24,532 bases of DNA from Methanosarcina sp. UBA5 (GTDB lineage: Archaea; Halobacteriota; Methanosarcinia; Methanosarcinales; Methanosarcinaceae). The notes under the pieces are model-generated. The model saw only the letters and a list, made by a program, of their open reading frames with translations, made no database searches and was not told the origin of the DNA. A program made the translations under genes and the position numbers. Within the stretch, counting starts at the first letter, position 1. Each line of letters opens with the position of its first letter. The DNA lies in assembly GCF_002505485.1 (NCBI RefSeq), contig NZ_DAVG01000012.1, positions 1 to 24,532 of the forward strand, in the 5' to 3' direction. Shown here piece after piece: positions 7,976 through 14,691 of this stretch.

Positions 7976-8015
7976 GAAGTCTTTTCATATTACTTGAAGT
8001 CTTTTCATATTACTT
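7976..8015. repeat. Perfect 20-bp tandem duplication
   Basis: GAAGTCTTTTCATATTACTT occurs at 7976-7995 and directly again at 7996-8015, inside non-coding DNA. Confidence 0.95.
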
Positions 8016-8123
8016 GATAAAATGGTATTCACAAAGGTCAGATAAAATTAATATCTGCGAAATTTTTAATGCCATTAAAAATTTTGTATATTTAGAAAAT
8101 AAGTATCCCACGCAAAATTCGAG

Positions 8124-8165
8124 TTACGAGTTGTTTTTTGGATCGGTTATGATATATATCTCCAC
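8124..8165 (+). promoter_or_regulatory. Promoter of structured elements C and D
   Basis: Homologous to the block at 7473-7514. The TATA box GATATATAT (8151-8159) is centred about 30 nt before hairpin 1 of copy C. A more distant stretch (CATTAAAA.TTT near 8071-8083) also matches the region ahead of B (7421-7433), so the duplicated unit extends well upstream of the promoter. Confidence 0.65.
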
Positions 8166-8184
8166 GTTGTTATAAAATGCGTGT

Positions 8185-8276
8185 AGATTGAGAGTAATAG
8201 GGTTTCCTCTCAATCTCTGGGTTGGATCGCAGGTAGGGATTCGAGAATAGGGACTCGACCTCTACCATCTACTTCT
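8185..8276 (+). ncRNA. Putative small RNA, structured element copy C
   Basis: 92 nt. Hairpin 1: AGATTGAGAG (8185-8194) with CTCTCAATCT (8207-8216), ten perfect pairs; relative to copy B an A-T pair has become G-C on both arms. Hairpin 2 (8232-8266) is identical to copy B: GGTAG/CTACC and TCGAG/CTCGA around AATAGGGA. Only five bases separate it from copy D, so a transcript from the promoter at 8151 would carry both copies in tandem. Confidence 0.6.
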
Positions 8277-8281
8277 ATGTG

Positions 8282-8372
8282 AGATTAAAAGAATAGGGTT
8301 TCCTTTTAATTTCTGGGTTGGATCACAGGTAGGGATTTGAGAATAGGGACTTGATTCCTACCAATTACTTCT
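8282..8372 (+). ncRNA. Putative small RNA, structured element copy D
   Basis: 91 nt, in tandem with copy C. Hairpin 1: AGATTAAAAG (8282-8291) with CTTTTAATTT (8303-8312), nine Watson-Crick pairs plus one G-T; it differs from C at two pairs, each compensated. Hairpin 2: GGTAGG/CCTACC at the base and TTGAG/CTTGA near the loop, where C-G and G-C pairs of B/C are replaced by G-T wobbles. The loop AATAGGGA is unchanged. It has no promoter of its own. Confidence 0.6.
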
Positions 8373-8447
8373 CAATCAATAAAACGTTTTTCCAATAAAA
8401 TGCTTTTAAGCCGCTACTGCCTTATAACAAATACTTTTAGAAACAAT

Positions 8448-8528
8448 TCATAAAATTCTTCTTTTTCTTACAATGTATTTAGCTTTAATAAAGCTTATGA
8501 TTGTTTCCAGATCCATAAATATGTCTAA
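8448..8528 (-). pseudogene. Remnant of the same small gene as at 7633-7827
   Basis: A 26-codon stretch encoding LDIFMDLETIISFIKAK and on to a stop matches the end of the frame at 7633-7827 (TVIRFIKNKNIMK) in protein and DNA. Upstream codons are interrupted by a stop, so this copy is broken. It keeps the same convergent position relative to the structured elements. Confidence 0.4.
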
Positions 8529-8712
8529 TTATCTGTTTTTTAAGATCAAGTGAGATTCTCGATTGAGTTTATCAGAAGTGTATTCCTCCCCAGAGTAACT
8601 TTCTGTACAGAGGAATCTGAATAATAGCCAGGAACATAATAGCACAGGACACTTGGGCAGTTAAAGAGGACGAAATCATTTGAGGTCTGCTGAAAAATCA
8701 CTTGAGAATTAT

Positions 8713-8786
8713 TTGATAGTTACTTAAAAATTACTTGGTATTGATAGTTACTTGAAAACTTGATATTGATAGTTACTTGAAAAACT
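8713..8786. repeat. ~25-bp degenerate tandem repeat
   Basis: ATTGATAGTTACTTGAAAA occurs at 8740-8758 and 8765-8783 (25 bp apart), with a looser copy TTGATAGTTACTTAAAAA at 8713-8730. The flanking DNA (8529-8712) shows no gene. Confidence 0.85.
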
Positions 8787-8800
8787 ACTAATAAAATATC

Positions 8801-8830
8801 AACAGGCAGAGAAAATCTTCTCCACCTGTT
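8801..8830 (-). terminator. Terminator of the vorCBA transcript
   Basis: AACAGG (8801-8806) pairs with CCTGTT (8825-8830) and GAGAA (8809-8813) with TTCTC (8818-8822), separated by a symmetric CA/CA internal loop. On the minus strand it is followed by T-rich sequence. It lies about 100 bases past the vorA stop. Confidence 0.55.
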
Positions 8831-8927
8831 TACGGAATTCAAATATCCTCGAAACTCGGTTTTTCTCAAACCTTGAAGTCTTCAAATCTCAAACTCCTCA
8901 AATCCAAATCTTCAAAACTTAAAGTCC

Positions 8928-10373
8928 TTAGAACTTAACGTTTTCTCTTGCCCATTGTGCCCCAGCTTCGAGAACCATCTGGTTAAACTCGATAACTCTG
9001 GGTTTCCCTGCAAAGTTTTCGGCAAGGGCTTCCTTGAAGACCTCTTCTTTCAGGCCGGTTGTATTAAGGCCCATAAGGACTCCAAGCATGAAGGAATTGG
9101 CAGCTTTCTCAGAACCGGCTTCTTTGGCTTTTTCGGTTGCAGGAACGGCAACGGCCTTTACATGCGCAGGCGTTTCAGCTTCGCCAATGGACGAATCATA
9201 GAGAATAAGGCCCCCTTCTCGGACTACCCCTTCAAACTTTTCAAGGGAAGGACGGTTCATAGCTATCAGGATGTCCGGGGTGTAGACCGTAGGAGAGCCT
9301 ATTGACTGACCTGAGATCACTACTGAGCAATTTGATGTACCTCCTCTCTGTTCCGGGCCATATGACGGGAACCAGGAAGCATTGAGGTTTGCCTTAACTC
9401 CGGCCTGTGCAAGGATTATGCCCATGCTGAGAACACCCTGCCCTCCGAAACCAGCAATCTTAGTCTGGATCGGGGCAAAATCCTTTCTGACAGGTTTTTC
9501 TTCGGCGCCCGCTTCAATCCCGTAAAGCTTCTCAAGGGTCTCAGTTGTAAAGTCACTGACTCCACGATGCAGAGGCTCGACTTCTTCGGATTTATCCCTG
9601 AAGTTCTTGACAGGAAATTCCTTTTCCATTTCCTCATTTATGAAATTGATGGCCTGCTCCGCATTCATCTTGAGGTTCGTCGGGCAGGGAGCAAGGACTT
9701 CAACAAAAGCATACCCTTTGCCGTCGCGCTGGATTTCAAGTGCCTTATGCACGGCTTTTCTGGCTTTCCTTATGTGGGAAATGTCCGAGACTGAAACCCT
9801 CTCAATAAAGACCGGAGCCTTAAGGTTGTCCAGCAGCTCGCATATATGGAGAGGATAGCCTGCAAACCGGGGGTCTCGGCCATCCGGACATGTCGTAGTC
9901 TTTTCACCCACAAGAGTTGTAGGCGCCATCTGTCCGCCTGTCATTCCATAAACGGTGTTGTTTACGAAAAAGACTGCAAGCTTTTCACCCCTATTTGCGG
10001 CCTGAAGAGTCTCGTTCAAACCTATGGAAGCAAGATCTCCATCTCCTTGGTAGGAAATAACCACAGCATTTTCTTCAGCTCTGGAGACCCCTGTCCCAAC
10101 TGCAGGCGCACGGCCGTGAGCAACCTGGATATTGCCTGTATCAAAATAATAGTAAGCAAAGACTGCACAGCCCACAGGACTGATCATAACGGTCCTATCC
10201 TGAATCCCAAGATCATCAATTGCTTCAGCAATAAGTTTATGCAGAACCCCGTGCCCGCAGCCAGGGCAGTAGTGAGTAGCTGTCGAGGCTACGGATCCTT
10301 TGCGAGGGTAGTCCGCATACAGAGCTTTTGGTCTTCCTATCACCTTTTCTCCGCTAATGATTTCCGCTGCCAT
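8928..10373 (-). CDS. vorA: 2-oxoisovalerate:ferredoxin oxidoreductase, fused TPP (beta) and gamma subunit
   Basis: 481-residue fusion. Residues 1-260 form the thiamine-diphosphate subunit with HYCPGCGHG (35-42), the magnesium/TPP motif GDGD (110-113) and NN at 138-139. Residues 303-481 form the gamma subunit with KIAGFGGQGVLSMG and SWFPSYGPEQRGGTSNC. With VorB and VorC it makes a cytoplasmic enzyme that oxidatively decarboxylates branched 2-oxo acids to acyl-CoA using ferredoxin, or runs in reverse for synthesis. The beta-gamma fusion is, to my knowledge, usual for the three-subunit methanogen VOR. ATG 10373 is preferred: GGGGGAGG lies about seven bases ahead, while the ATG at 10379 would be one base from it and would overlap the vorB stop as ATGA. 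A 2-oxoglutarate (KOR) specificity is less likely. Confidence 0.88.
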   Translation of the reverse strand: MAAEIISGEKVIGRPKALYADYPRKGSVASTATHYCPGCGHGVLHKLIAEAIDDLGIQDRTVMISPVGCAVFAYYYFDTGNIQVAHGRAPAVGTGVSRAEENAVVISYQGDGDLASIGLNETLQAANRGEKLAVFFVNNTVYGMTGGQMAPTTLVGEKTTTCPDGRDPRFAGYPLHICELLDNLKAPVFIERVSVSDISHIRKARKAVHKALEIQRDGKGYAFVEVLAPCPTNLKMNAEQAINFINEEMEKEFPVKNFRDKSEEVEPLHRGVSDFTTETLEKLYGIEAGAEEKPVRKDFAPIQTKIAGFGGQGVLSMGIILAQAGVKANLNASWFPSYGPEQRGGTSNCSVVISGQSIGSPTVYTPDILIAMNRPSLEKFEGVVREGGLILYDSSIGEAETPAHVKAVAVPATEKAKEAGSEKAANSFMLGVLMGLNTTGLKEEVFKEALAENFAGKPRVIEFNQMVLEAGAQWARENVKF

Positions 10374-10375
10374 TT

Positions 10376-11431
10376 TCATGCCTCCCCCGCAATTTTCCTG
10401 ATTTTATCCATAATCTGGTCAAGGGTAATCAGGTTCCCTCCCATGCGATTTACAAGCTCTACAGGCTGTGAGCAGTTGATTGCAAGCCTTACATCATGTA
10501 TCATCTGTCCATTGCTCATTTCCACGGAAATAAAGGAACATCCCCTGTCTGCCAGGGCTTTCAACTGCGCCTCAGGGAACGGGAAGAGAGTTTTCGGCCT
10601 GAAAAGCCCGACTTTGATGCCTTCCTGCCTGGCAAGATCTACGGCTGACCTGCAGATCCGGCTGCTGATCCCATAAGAAACAAGGATAATTGAAGCATCA
10701 TCGGTCAGGTACTCCTCGTAATCGACTTCATTCTGCCTTATGAGCTCATACTTTGCTTGCAGTCTTTCATTGAACTCTCCAAGCTCATTGAAATCCAGAA
10801 AGATAGAGGTTATCAGGTTAGGTCTGGTTTCAGCCGTGCCGTTGACCGCCCAGCTGGTGTCGATCTCAGGGACAATAGCTTGCTTCGGGAATTTAAGCGA
10901 CTCGATCATTTGTCCAAGTACCCCGTCTGCAAGCACCACAGTTGGGTTTCTATACTTAAAGGCAAGCTCAAAGGCTTTCATGGTAAAGTCACACATTTCC
11001 TGTACTGAATTCGGTGCAAGCACGATATTTTTATAGTTTCCGTGCCCTCCGCCTTTTACTATCTGGTTATAATCCGCCTGCTCCGGCCCTATGTTTCCAA
11101 GGCCTGGACCTGCCCGCACAACATCCACAATCACGCAGGGAAGCTCGGCACCAGCAAGATAGGAAATCCCTTCCTGCATTAGGCTAATTCCGGGGCCTGA
11201 AGAGGATGTTATGACCCTGTGCCCTGCAGAGGCTCCTCCGTAGACCATGTTAATAGCTGCCTCTTCTGATTCGGCTTGGACGAATTTCCTACCTATTTTC
11301 GGGAAATATTTTGATGCATCATGCAAAATTTCACTTGCCGGAGTTATCGGATACCCGAAGAAACAGTCACATCCGGCATAGAGTGCACCGACAATTACTG
11401 CGGAGTTGCCTTTTATGAGTTGTGTTGCCAT
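10376..11431 (-). CDS. vorB: 2-oxoisovalerate:ferredoxin oxidoreductase alpha subunit VorB
   Basis: 351 residues, the usual VorB length. It begins MATQLIKGNSAVIVGALYAG and has the GYPITPASEI motif, the QAESEEAAINMVYGASAG-type stretch, SSGPGISLMQEG and GPGLGNIGPEQADYNQ; these are hallmarks of the alpha subunit of VOR enzymes and closer to VorB than to KorA or PorA. It binds the pyrophosphate side of TPP at the interface with VorA. ATG 11431 is chosen because GGAGGA (11437-11442) lies five bases ahead; the longer frame reaching 11524 would overlap vorC and lacks family similarity. It follows vorC by 20 bases and nearly touches vorA, so the three are one transcript. Confidence 0.9.
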   Translation of the reverse strand: MATQLIKGNSAVIVGALYAGCDCFFGYPITPASEILHDASKYFPKIGRKFVQAESEEAAINMVYGGASAGHRVITSSSGPGISLMQEGISYLAGAELPCVIVDVVRAGPGLGNIGPEQADYNQIVKGGGHGNYKNIVLAPNSVQEMCDFTMKAFELAFKYRNPTVVLADGVLGQMIESLKFPKQAIVPEIDTSWAVNGTAETRPNLITSIFLDFNELGEFNERLQAKYELIRQNEVDYEEYLTDDASIILVSYGISSRICRSAVDLARQEGIKVGLFRPKTLFPFPEAQLKALADRGCSFISVEMSNGQMIHDVRLAINCSQPVELVNRMGGNLITLDQIMDKIRKIAGEA

Positions 11432-11451
11432 ATTTTTCCTCCTTTTTTGCC

Positions 11452-11700
11452 TTACTTTGCTCTCTCTTCTTTCAGGGGAATATGAATCTCGATTGCAAGC
11501 GGTTCTGGGCAGGTATAATAGCAACTTGCACAGCCTGAACAGCCTTCTCCTTTGTATTCCACATAATGGTAACCCCGGGCGTTCAGGTTTTCACTCATGA
11601 AAAGTACGCCTTTGGGGCAGGCTAGAAGGCAGCGCCCGCATGCCTTACACTCCAGAGTATTAATTACAGGGTATGGTTCTTTTTTATCATTCTTTGACAT
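11452..11700 (-). CDS. vorC: 2-oxoisovalerate:ferredoxin oxidoreductase delta (2[4Fe-4S]) subunit VorC
   Basis: 82-residue ferredoxin-like subunit with two CxxCxxCxxxCP motifs, C18-C21-C24-C28 and C54-C57-C60-C64, each binding a [4Fe-4S] cluster. It passes electrons between the TPP site and free ferredoxin. The ATG at 11700 is selected because GAGGGG (11708-11713) lies seven bases upstream and the protein then starts just ahead of the conserved PYPVINTLECKACG region; an in-frame ATG at 11724 lacks a ribosome site. First gene of vorC-vorB-vorA. Confidence 0.88.
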   Translation of the reverse strand: MSKNDKKEPYPVINTLECKACGRCLLACPKGVLFMSENLNARGYHYVEYKGEGCSGCASCYYTCPEPLAIEIHIPLKEERAK

Positions 11701-12164
11701 ATGAGATCCCCTCATTTTGTTCATTTTTCAGTTCTCTTTGGACTCTTCTAAGGTTTCAGGTCCATTCACGAATTCGAATCATCCGGAGTTTTCGATATTT
11801 CTTCCAGGATTTTTCCAGCCTCTATTTCCTTAAACCGGTTTTCTGTGACGGAAAGAAGAGCCTCAGGTCTACATAATTTCTTACGTTGCAATTGTATAAT
11901 CTATTAGACCCTAAGTTAGCAGAAATAAAGATAAAACTATAAAGTGGATTTTGAACCAAATCTTCTTAAGAGCAAACTTTCCAGAAAGTTTAAGGTACTT
12001 ATTTCTTTCCTTTTTTCCTTTTTTGTTTTGATCCGAAACTTATCGACTTTCGGATCAAAACAGGTTTTGTTTGCTTTATCAGAATTTATTTGCTTTATTA
12101 GATCTTATTTCCTTTTCTATTATTCTCAGATTCTAATCTGATCTGGGTTTTTCAGGTAATATCT
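11701..12164. promoter_or_regulatory. Intergenic region and promoter of vorCBA
   Basis: 460 bp between the acyl-CoA synthetase stop and vorC. A minus-strand TATA box (CACTTTATAG, 11937-11946) would start a transcript near 11915 with a leader of about 210 nt. A small hairpin CAGAT/ATCTG lies at 12127-12140 and a very strong one at 12025-12061. No protein gene is convincing. Confidence 0.4.
12025..12061 (-). terminator. Perfect 14-bp hairpin between the acyl-CoA synthetase and vor genes
   Basis: GTTTTGATCCGAAA (12025-12038) is the exact reverse complement of 12048-12061; the loop is nine bases. It lies about 105 bases past the acs stop and ahead of the vor promoter, so it probably separates the two transcripts. 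The minus-strand 3' flank is A-rich, so this is not a classical T-run terminator in that direction; the T-rich flanks on the plus strand suggest either two-way use or RNA processing. Confidence 0.5.
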
Positions 12165-13844
12165 CTACTTTAGCTCATTTTGATCTTTATCCCGGATCTC
12201 AACTCTGCGGATTTTTCCGCTAATTGTCTTTGGAAGTTCATCCACAAACTCTATAATTCGAGGATACTTGTAAGGTGCAGTAACTTTTTTTACATGTTCT
12301 TGGAGTTCTTTCTTAAGTGAATCTCCAGCCTTGTATCCTTTTGTGAGCACAACGGTTGCCTTGATAACCTGGCCTCTTATAGAGTCAGGAGCACCTGTGA
12401 TTGCACACTCGAGTACTGCAGGGTGCTGGATAAGAGCGCTTTCCACTTCAAAAGGCCCGACTTTATAGCCCGAGGTTTTTATGATATCGTCAGCCCTTCC
12501 CACAAACCACAGGTAGCCATCTTCGTCCATCCAGGCCATATCTCCTGTATGATAATAGCCGTCATGCCAGGCTTTCTCAGTTTTCTTAGGATCTTTCCCA
12601 TAGTGGACGAAAAGTCCGACCGGCTTTCCTTCCTTTGTGTTAATTACGATTTCTCCTTCTTCCCCGACCTCACAAAGCCTGCCGTCCCTGTCCATAAGCT
12701 CAATTTTAAAGCCTGGAGACGGCTTTCCGATAGACCCGGGTTTTGGTTCCATCCATGGGTAGGTTGCGATAGTTACAACAGTTTCAGTTTGCCCGAACCC
12801 TTCCATGAGCTTTATTCCGGTGTATTCCAAGAACCGGTTGTATACCTCAGGGTTAAGAGGTTCGCCTGCAACGACCGCATATTTCACGTTACCGAAATCG
12901 TACTTTGAGAGATCTTCCTTTATCAGGAAGCGGTAGATTGTTGGCGGGGCGCAGAAGGTTGTAACCCCGTATTTTGTGGCTTTTTCAAGCATATTTTTGG
13001 CTTCAAACCGCTCATAGTCATAGACAAAGACTGCACAACCGGCTATCCACTGTCCATAGAGTTTTCCCCATACGCATTTTCCCCAGCCGCTGTCTGCAAC
13101 CGTATAATGCAGCCCGTTATCTTCCACGTTCTGCCAGTATTTTGCGGTGAGAATATGCCCGAGAGGATAGGTAAAGTCGTGTTCCACCATTTTTGGGAAG
13201 CTCGCTGTTCCTGAAGAAAAATATACAAGAGAAATATCACTATTTTTCGTAGCAGCCTCGCCCGAAGGGCGTTTAAAATCAGGGGAAGCTTCCTCGAGTT
13301 CTTTTCTGAAATCAATCCAGCCTTCTCGGACATTTTCTCCAATGACTGCTTTTTTGAGCGGGATATTTCCGCATTCGGAGTGTGCTTCGTCTACCTGTTC
13401 GGGAACTCCGTTTTCCGATATGCAGACGATCATCTTCAATCCGGCTTTTTCAATCCTATAAATGATGTCACGCGTCTTGAGCATGTGGGTTGCGGGTACA
13501 GCAATGGCTCCCAGTTTATGCAGTGCAAGAATACAATACCAGAACTCATACCGGCTCTTCAAGGTAAGCATTATATAGTCGCCTTTACCTATCCCATGCT
13601 TTGCAAAGAAATTTGCGGTTTTGTCGCTGTAGTACTTCAGGTCTTTGAAAGTAAAAATTCTCTCTTCCCCTTTATCGTCACACCAGATCATTGCGATCTT
13701 CTCAGGGGAGTCTCTTGCATAGACATCGACTACATCATAGGCAAAGTTAAAGTTTTCAGGAACGAGGATTTTGAAATTTTTCTCAAAATCCTCATAGGAT
13801 TCAAAGTCGGTTTTAAAAACAAATTGGCTAAGCAAAGAAGTCAT
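12165..13844 (-). CDS. AMP-forming medium/branched-chain acyl-CoA synthetase (Macs type)
   Basis: 559-residue ANL-superfamily enzyme that activates a carboxylic acid to acyl-AMP and then acyl-CoA. The ATP loop is SSGTASFPK (210-218). GFGQTETVV, YYHTGDMAW, the hinge-region GRADDIIKTSGYKVGP and the C-terminal catalytic lysine in PKTISGKIRR are all present. From memory it is closely similar to the crystallised Methanosarcina acetivorans Macs, reported to prefer 2-methylbutyrate and other small branched acids. Neighbouring VOR genes use the same acyl-CoA esters, which fits a route from branched acids to branched 2-oxo acids. ATG 13844 (MTSLLSQF) is preferred to the upstream GTG 13853, with GGGTG about seven bases ahead. 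It probably has its own promoter (TATA near 13965). Confidence 0.88.
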   Translation of the reverse strand: MTSLLSQFVFKTDFESYEDFEKNFKILVPENFNFAYDVVDVYARDSPEKIAMIWCDDKGEERIFTFKDLKYYSDKTANFFAKHGIGKGDYIMLTLKSRYEFWYCILALHKLGAIAVPATHMLKTRDIIYRIEKAGLKMIVCISENGVPEQVDEAHSECGNIPLKKAVIGENVREGWIDFRKELEEASPDFKRPSGEAATKNSDISLVYFSSGTASFPKMVEHDFTYPLGHILTAKYWQNVEDNGLHYTVADSGWGKCVWGKLYGQWIAGCAVFVYDYERFEAKNMLEKATKYGVTTFCAPPTIYRFLIKEDLSKYDFGNVKYAVVAGEPLNPEVYNRFLEYTGIKLMEGFGQTETVVTIATYPWMEPKPGSIGKPSPGFKIELMDRDGRLCEVGEEGEIVINTKEGKPVGLFVHYGKDPKKTEKAWHDGYYHTGDMAWMDEDGYLWFVGRADDIIKTSGYKVGPFEVESALIQHPAVLECAITGAPDSIRGQVIKATVVLTKGYKAGDSLKKELQEHVKKVTAPYKYPRIIEFVDELPKTISGKIRRVEIRDKDQNELK

Positions 13845-14136
13845 TCTGGACACCCGTTTTATCTATTTATTTTTATAGCTTTAGATTTATGAAGGTTACA
13901 TACCTCATTTGAATTTCAAGATTTTAGTCCGGATATCGGATTTCTTGTCGGGTTTGAGACCAAATTATATAACTCAAACAAATAAATTCAAATCACGTTA
14001 ATTCGAACAAATAAATTCAAGCTTCATTAAATCAAATTACATTAAACCAAGGGACATTAAATTTAGTCATATTACAGAATTAAGTTATAAAATACATCAA
14101 ATTTATTATGTTAAATTTTATATAATTTAATTGAAG
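13845..14136. promoter_or_regulatory. Spacer between regulator gene and acyl-CoA synthetase, with promoter and repeats
   Basis: About 290 bp. On the minus strand GAGTTATATAATTTGG (13961-13976) contains a TATA box that would start transcription near 13940. An 18-bp direct repeat TC(A/G)AACAAATAAATTCAA occurs at 13974-13991 and 14003-14020, immediately upstream of the TATA box, a position where an activator or repressor could bind. Loose ATTAAAT-type repeats continue to about 14060. Confidence 0.45.
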
Positions 14137-14691
14137 TTAGATTATAACTGCCAGGAATTTGGCTGTTTCACCTTCCAGGGCTTCCATGGCATGTTCGTAA
14201 GTGGAGTCAAAATAAATGGAATCTCCTTTTTTCAGGACAATCTCATTATTGTGGATATAGACCTTCAGGCTTCCTTCCAGCACATAGTTAAATTCTTGCC
14301 CTGGGTGAGAATTGGTCTCAGGTTTTGTCCCATATGGTTTGGGTTCGACTGTAACTACAAAAAATTCAGCCTTTTTATGAATGAATTTTTCAGCCAGGTT
14401 CTGATACTTGTACTGCTTCCTCCTCTCAACGTTGACCCCTTTTCCGTCCCGTGTGACTGTAAAGATATTCATGCGCGGCTCTTCCCCTGTAAGGAGAGTA
14501 GCCATGTCTACACGCAGCTTGTGTGCAATTTCGAAAAGCATACTTGCCGGAATATCTTCAGTTCCATCTTCGTATTTCCCATAAGTTTCATCGGATACCT
14601 GCAGATGTTCTGCCATGTCTTTGACCGTGAAATCCGAGAGTTCACGCAGTTCACGTACTCGATCTGCAATTTCTTTTATTTTTTCCTGCAT
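14137..14691 (-). CDS. XRE-family regulator with C-terminal cupin domain
   Basis: 184-residue cytoplasmic regulator. An N-terminal helix-turn-helix (about 6-62, VKDMAEHLQVSDETYGKYEDG) binds DNA. A linker leads to a cupin barrel (about 105-184) with HPGQEFNYVLEGSLKVYI, where H129, E133 and H167 could hold a metal or a small ligand. XRE-cupin proteins usually sense a metabolite and control adjacent genes; here the acyl-CoA synthetase and vor genes lie directly downstream on the same strand. ATG 14691 is chosen because GGAG lies ten bases ahead, whereas the in-frame ATG at 14700 would be almost touching it. A minus-strand TATA box GGTATAAAAT (14761-14770) suggests a leader of about 45 nt. Confidence 0.85.
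   Translation of the reverse strand: MQEKIKEIADRVRELRELSDFTVKDMAEHLQVSDETYGKYEDGTEDIPASMLFEIAHKLRVDMATLLTGEEPRMNIFTVTRDGKGVNVERRKQYKYQNLAEKFIHKKAEFFVVTVEPKPYGTKPETNSHPGQEFNYVLEGSLKVYIHNNEIVLKKGDSIYFDSTYEHAMEALEGETAKFLAVII

Noticed and set aside
7280..8372. CRISPR array
   Set aside because: The repeats are ~92 nt, irregularly spaced (250, 650 and 97 bases apart), structured internally, and there are no uniform spacers or cas genes.
7531..8372. Type III toxin-antitoxin (tandem RNA repeats before a toxin gene)
   Set aside because: The adjacent frames are convergent, broken and show no ToxN-like sequence; RNA repeats are far longer than known antitoxin repeats.
7280..8372. H/ACA or C/D guide RNA
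   Set aside because: No kink-turn motif in the hairpins, no ACA near the 3' end and no C/D boxes could be identified.
8928..10373. Beta-gamma fusion of VOR as a novel event
   Set aside because: To my knowledge the fused form is usual for the methanogen three-subunit enzyme, so it is not new here.
9846..10676. 276-codon plus-strand frame
   Set aside because: Antisense to the vorA/vorB junction; long because of codon bias of the real genes. No ribosome site.
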